Assembly: GCF_900232995.1 (NCBI RefSeq)
Contig: NZ_OCVX01000003.1
Coordinates: 1,940,654-2,004,653, forward strand
Length of the DNA stretch: 64,000 bases
Origin: Mycobacterium simulans
GTDB taxonomy: Bacteria > Actinomycetota > Actinomycetes > Mycobacteriales > Mycobacteriaceae
Reading direction: 5' to 3'
The translations under genes and the position numbers were made by a program. Shown here one piece after another: positions 63,862-64,000 of the stretch. Within the stretch, counting starts at the first letter, position 1; every line of letters begins with the position of its first letter. Under the pieces are notes generated by a model, which was given only the letters and a program-made list of their open reading frames with translations, searched no databases and was not told the origin of the DNA.

Positions 63862-64000
63862 CTACGAGATGGCGTTGACCGCGGTCGACAGCCGCGACTT
63901 CAACTGGTCCGGAACGGGGACATACCCGTTGTCCGCCAGACCATTTTGGCCCGCGCCGATGGTGCTTAGCAGGAATGCCCTTACGGCCGTGCCGACCTGC
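63862..64000 (-). CDS. PstS-type phosphate-binding lipoprotein, C-terminal end only
   Basis: The last 45 codons of a gene cut by the window edge. The frame reads [20 protein letters not shown], then [23 protein letters not shown] and a TAG stop, the typical C-terminus of mycobacterial PstS proteins, the substrate-binding part of the phosphate ABC importer. Which paralog it is cannot be told. The 84-base gap to the PPE gene contains two copies of TGGAACATTGCG. Confidence 0.75.
   Translation of the reverse strand, partial: QVGTAVRAFLLSTIGAGQNGLADNGYVPVPDQLKSRLSTAVNAIS

Noticed and set aside
1..64000. CRISPR arrays, tRNA or rRNA genes, intact insertion sequences, integrase genes
   Set aside because: Looked for repeat-spacer patterns, tRNA cloverleaf ends and recombinase motifs; none was recognised in the window.

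Overview
The window is a mycobacterial chromosome segment, very probably from a slow grower close to the M. tuberculosis complex. Evidence: high G+C, GTG/TTG starts, ATGA-type overlaps, a PPE protein, MIRU-like repeats, and a gene order that, as I recall H37Rv, follows Rv3264c to Rv3298c almost gene for gene. I cannot name the species.

Layout. 1-2557: rhamnose/mannose sugar-nucleotide genes (manB, wbbL, rmlD, minus strand). 2621-12944: LCP cell-wall ligase, a TIGR03089-like protein, the PacL1/CtpC metal efflux pair, a small cation-efflux-like membrane protein, a methyltransferase, a CoA-transferase and a SulP-carbonic anhydrase fusion. 13001-37542: an accessory region. It holds a methyltransferase, a 36-bp copy of the fadE25 3' end, an IS630-type transposase remnant, three PUFA-synthase-like genes (PfaD, PfaA and PfaC types), a dimodular NRPS with a terminal reductase, and a scrap of a cation-efflux-like gene. 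37543-48917: fadE25, purEK, GtrA-like and PH-domain membrane proteins, birA, acyl-CoA carboxylase accD5-accE5, maf, a split-barrel flavin-type protein, sseA-sufE and accA3. 48994-53760: the SigF regulon core (STAS protein, sigF, rsbW, usfY and neighbours) and the lat/lrpA lysine-catabolism genes. 54007-64000: pcd, a TetR regulator, lhr, nei, lpqC, a PPE gene and the end of a pstS-type gene.

The main discovery is the island. PfaD, PfaA and PfaC stand in the order ER, KS-AT-ACP-ACP-KR-DH, KS-CLF-AT-DH-DH, as in myxobacterial PUFA synthases, but PfaC lacks the C-terminal acyltransferase that releases the chain there. Forty-four bases downstream begins an NRPS with domains C-A-T-E-C-A-T-R. The likely product is a polyene or long-chain N-acyl dipeptide released as an aldehyde or alcohol. 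The NRPS reading frame is interrupted by one in-frame TAG inside the second adenylation domain, so the assembly line may be recently broken, or the base may be an assembly error.

The 36-bp repeat, present as the real fadE25 terminus on the right and as a free copy on the left (34 of 36 bases equal), marks the island borders like an integration duplication. No integrase was seen. In the sigF region I found a 49-residue membrane peptide with its own SigF-like promoter, lying antisense to the leader of a second SigF-like promoter.
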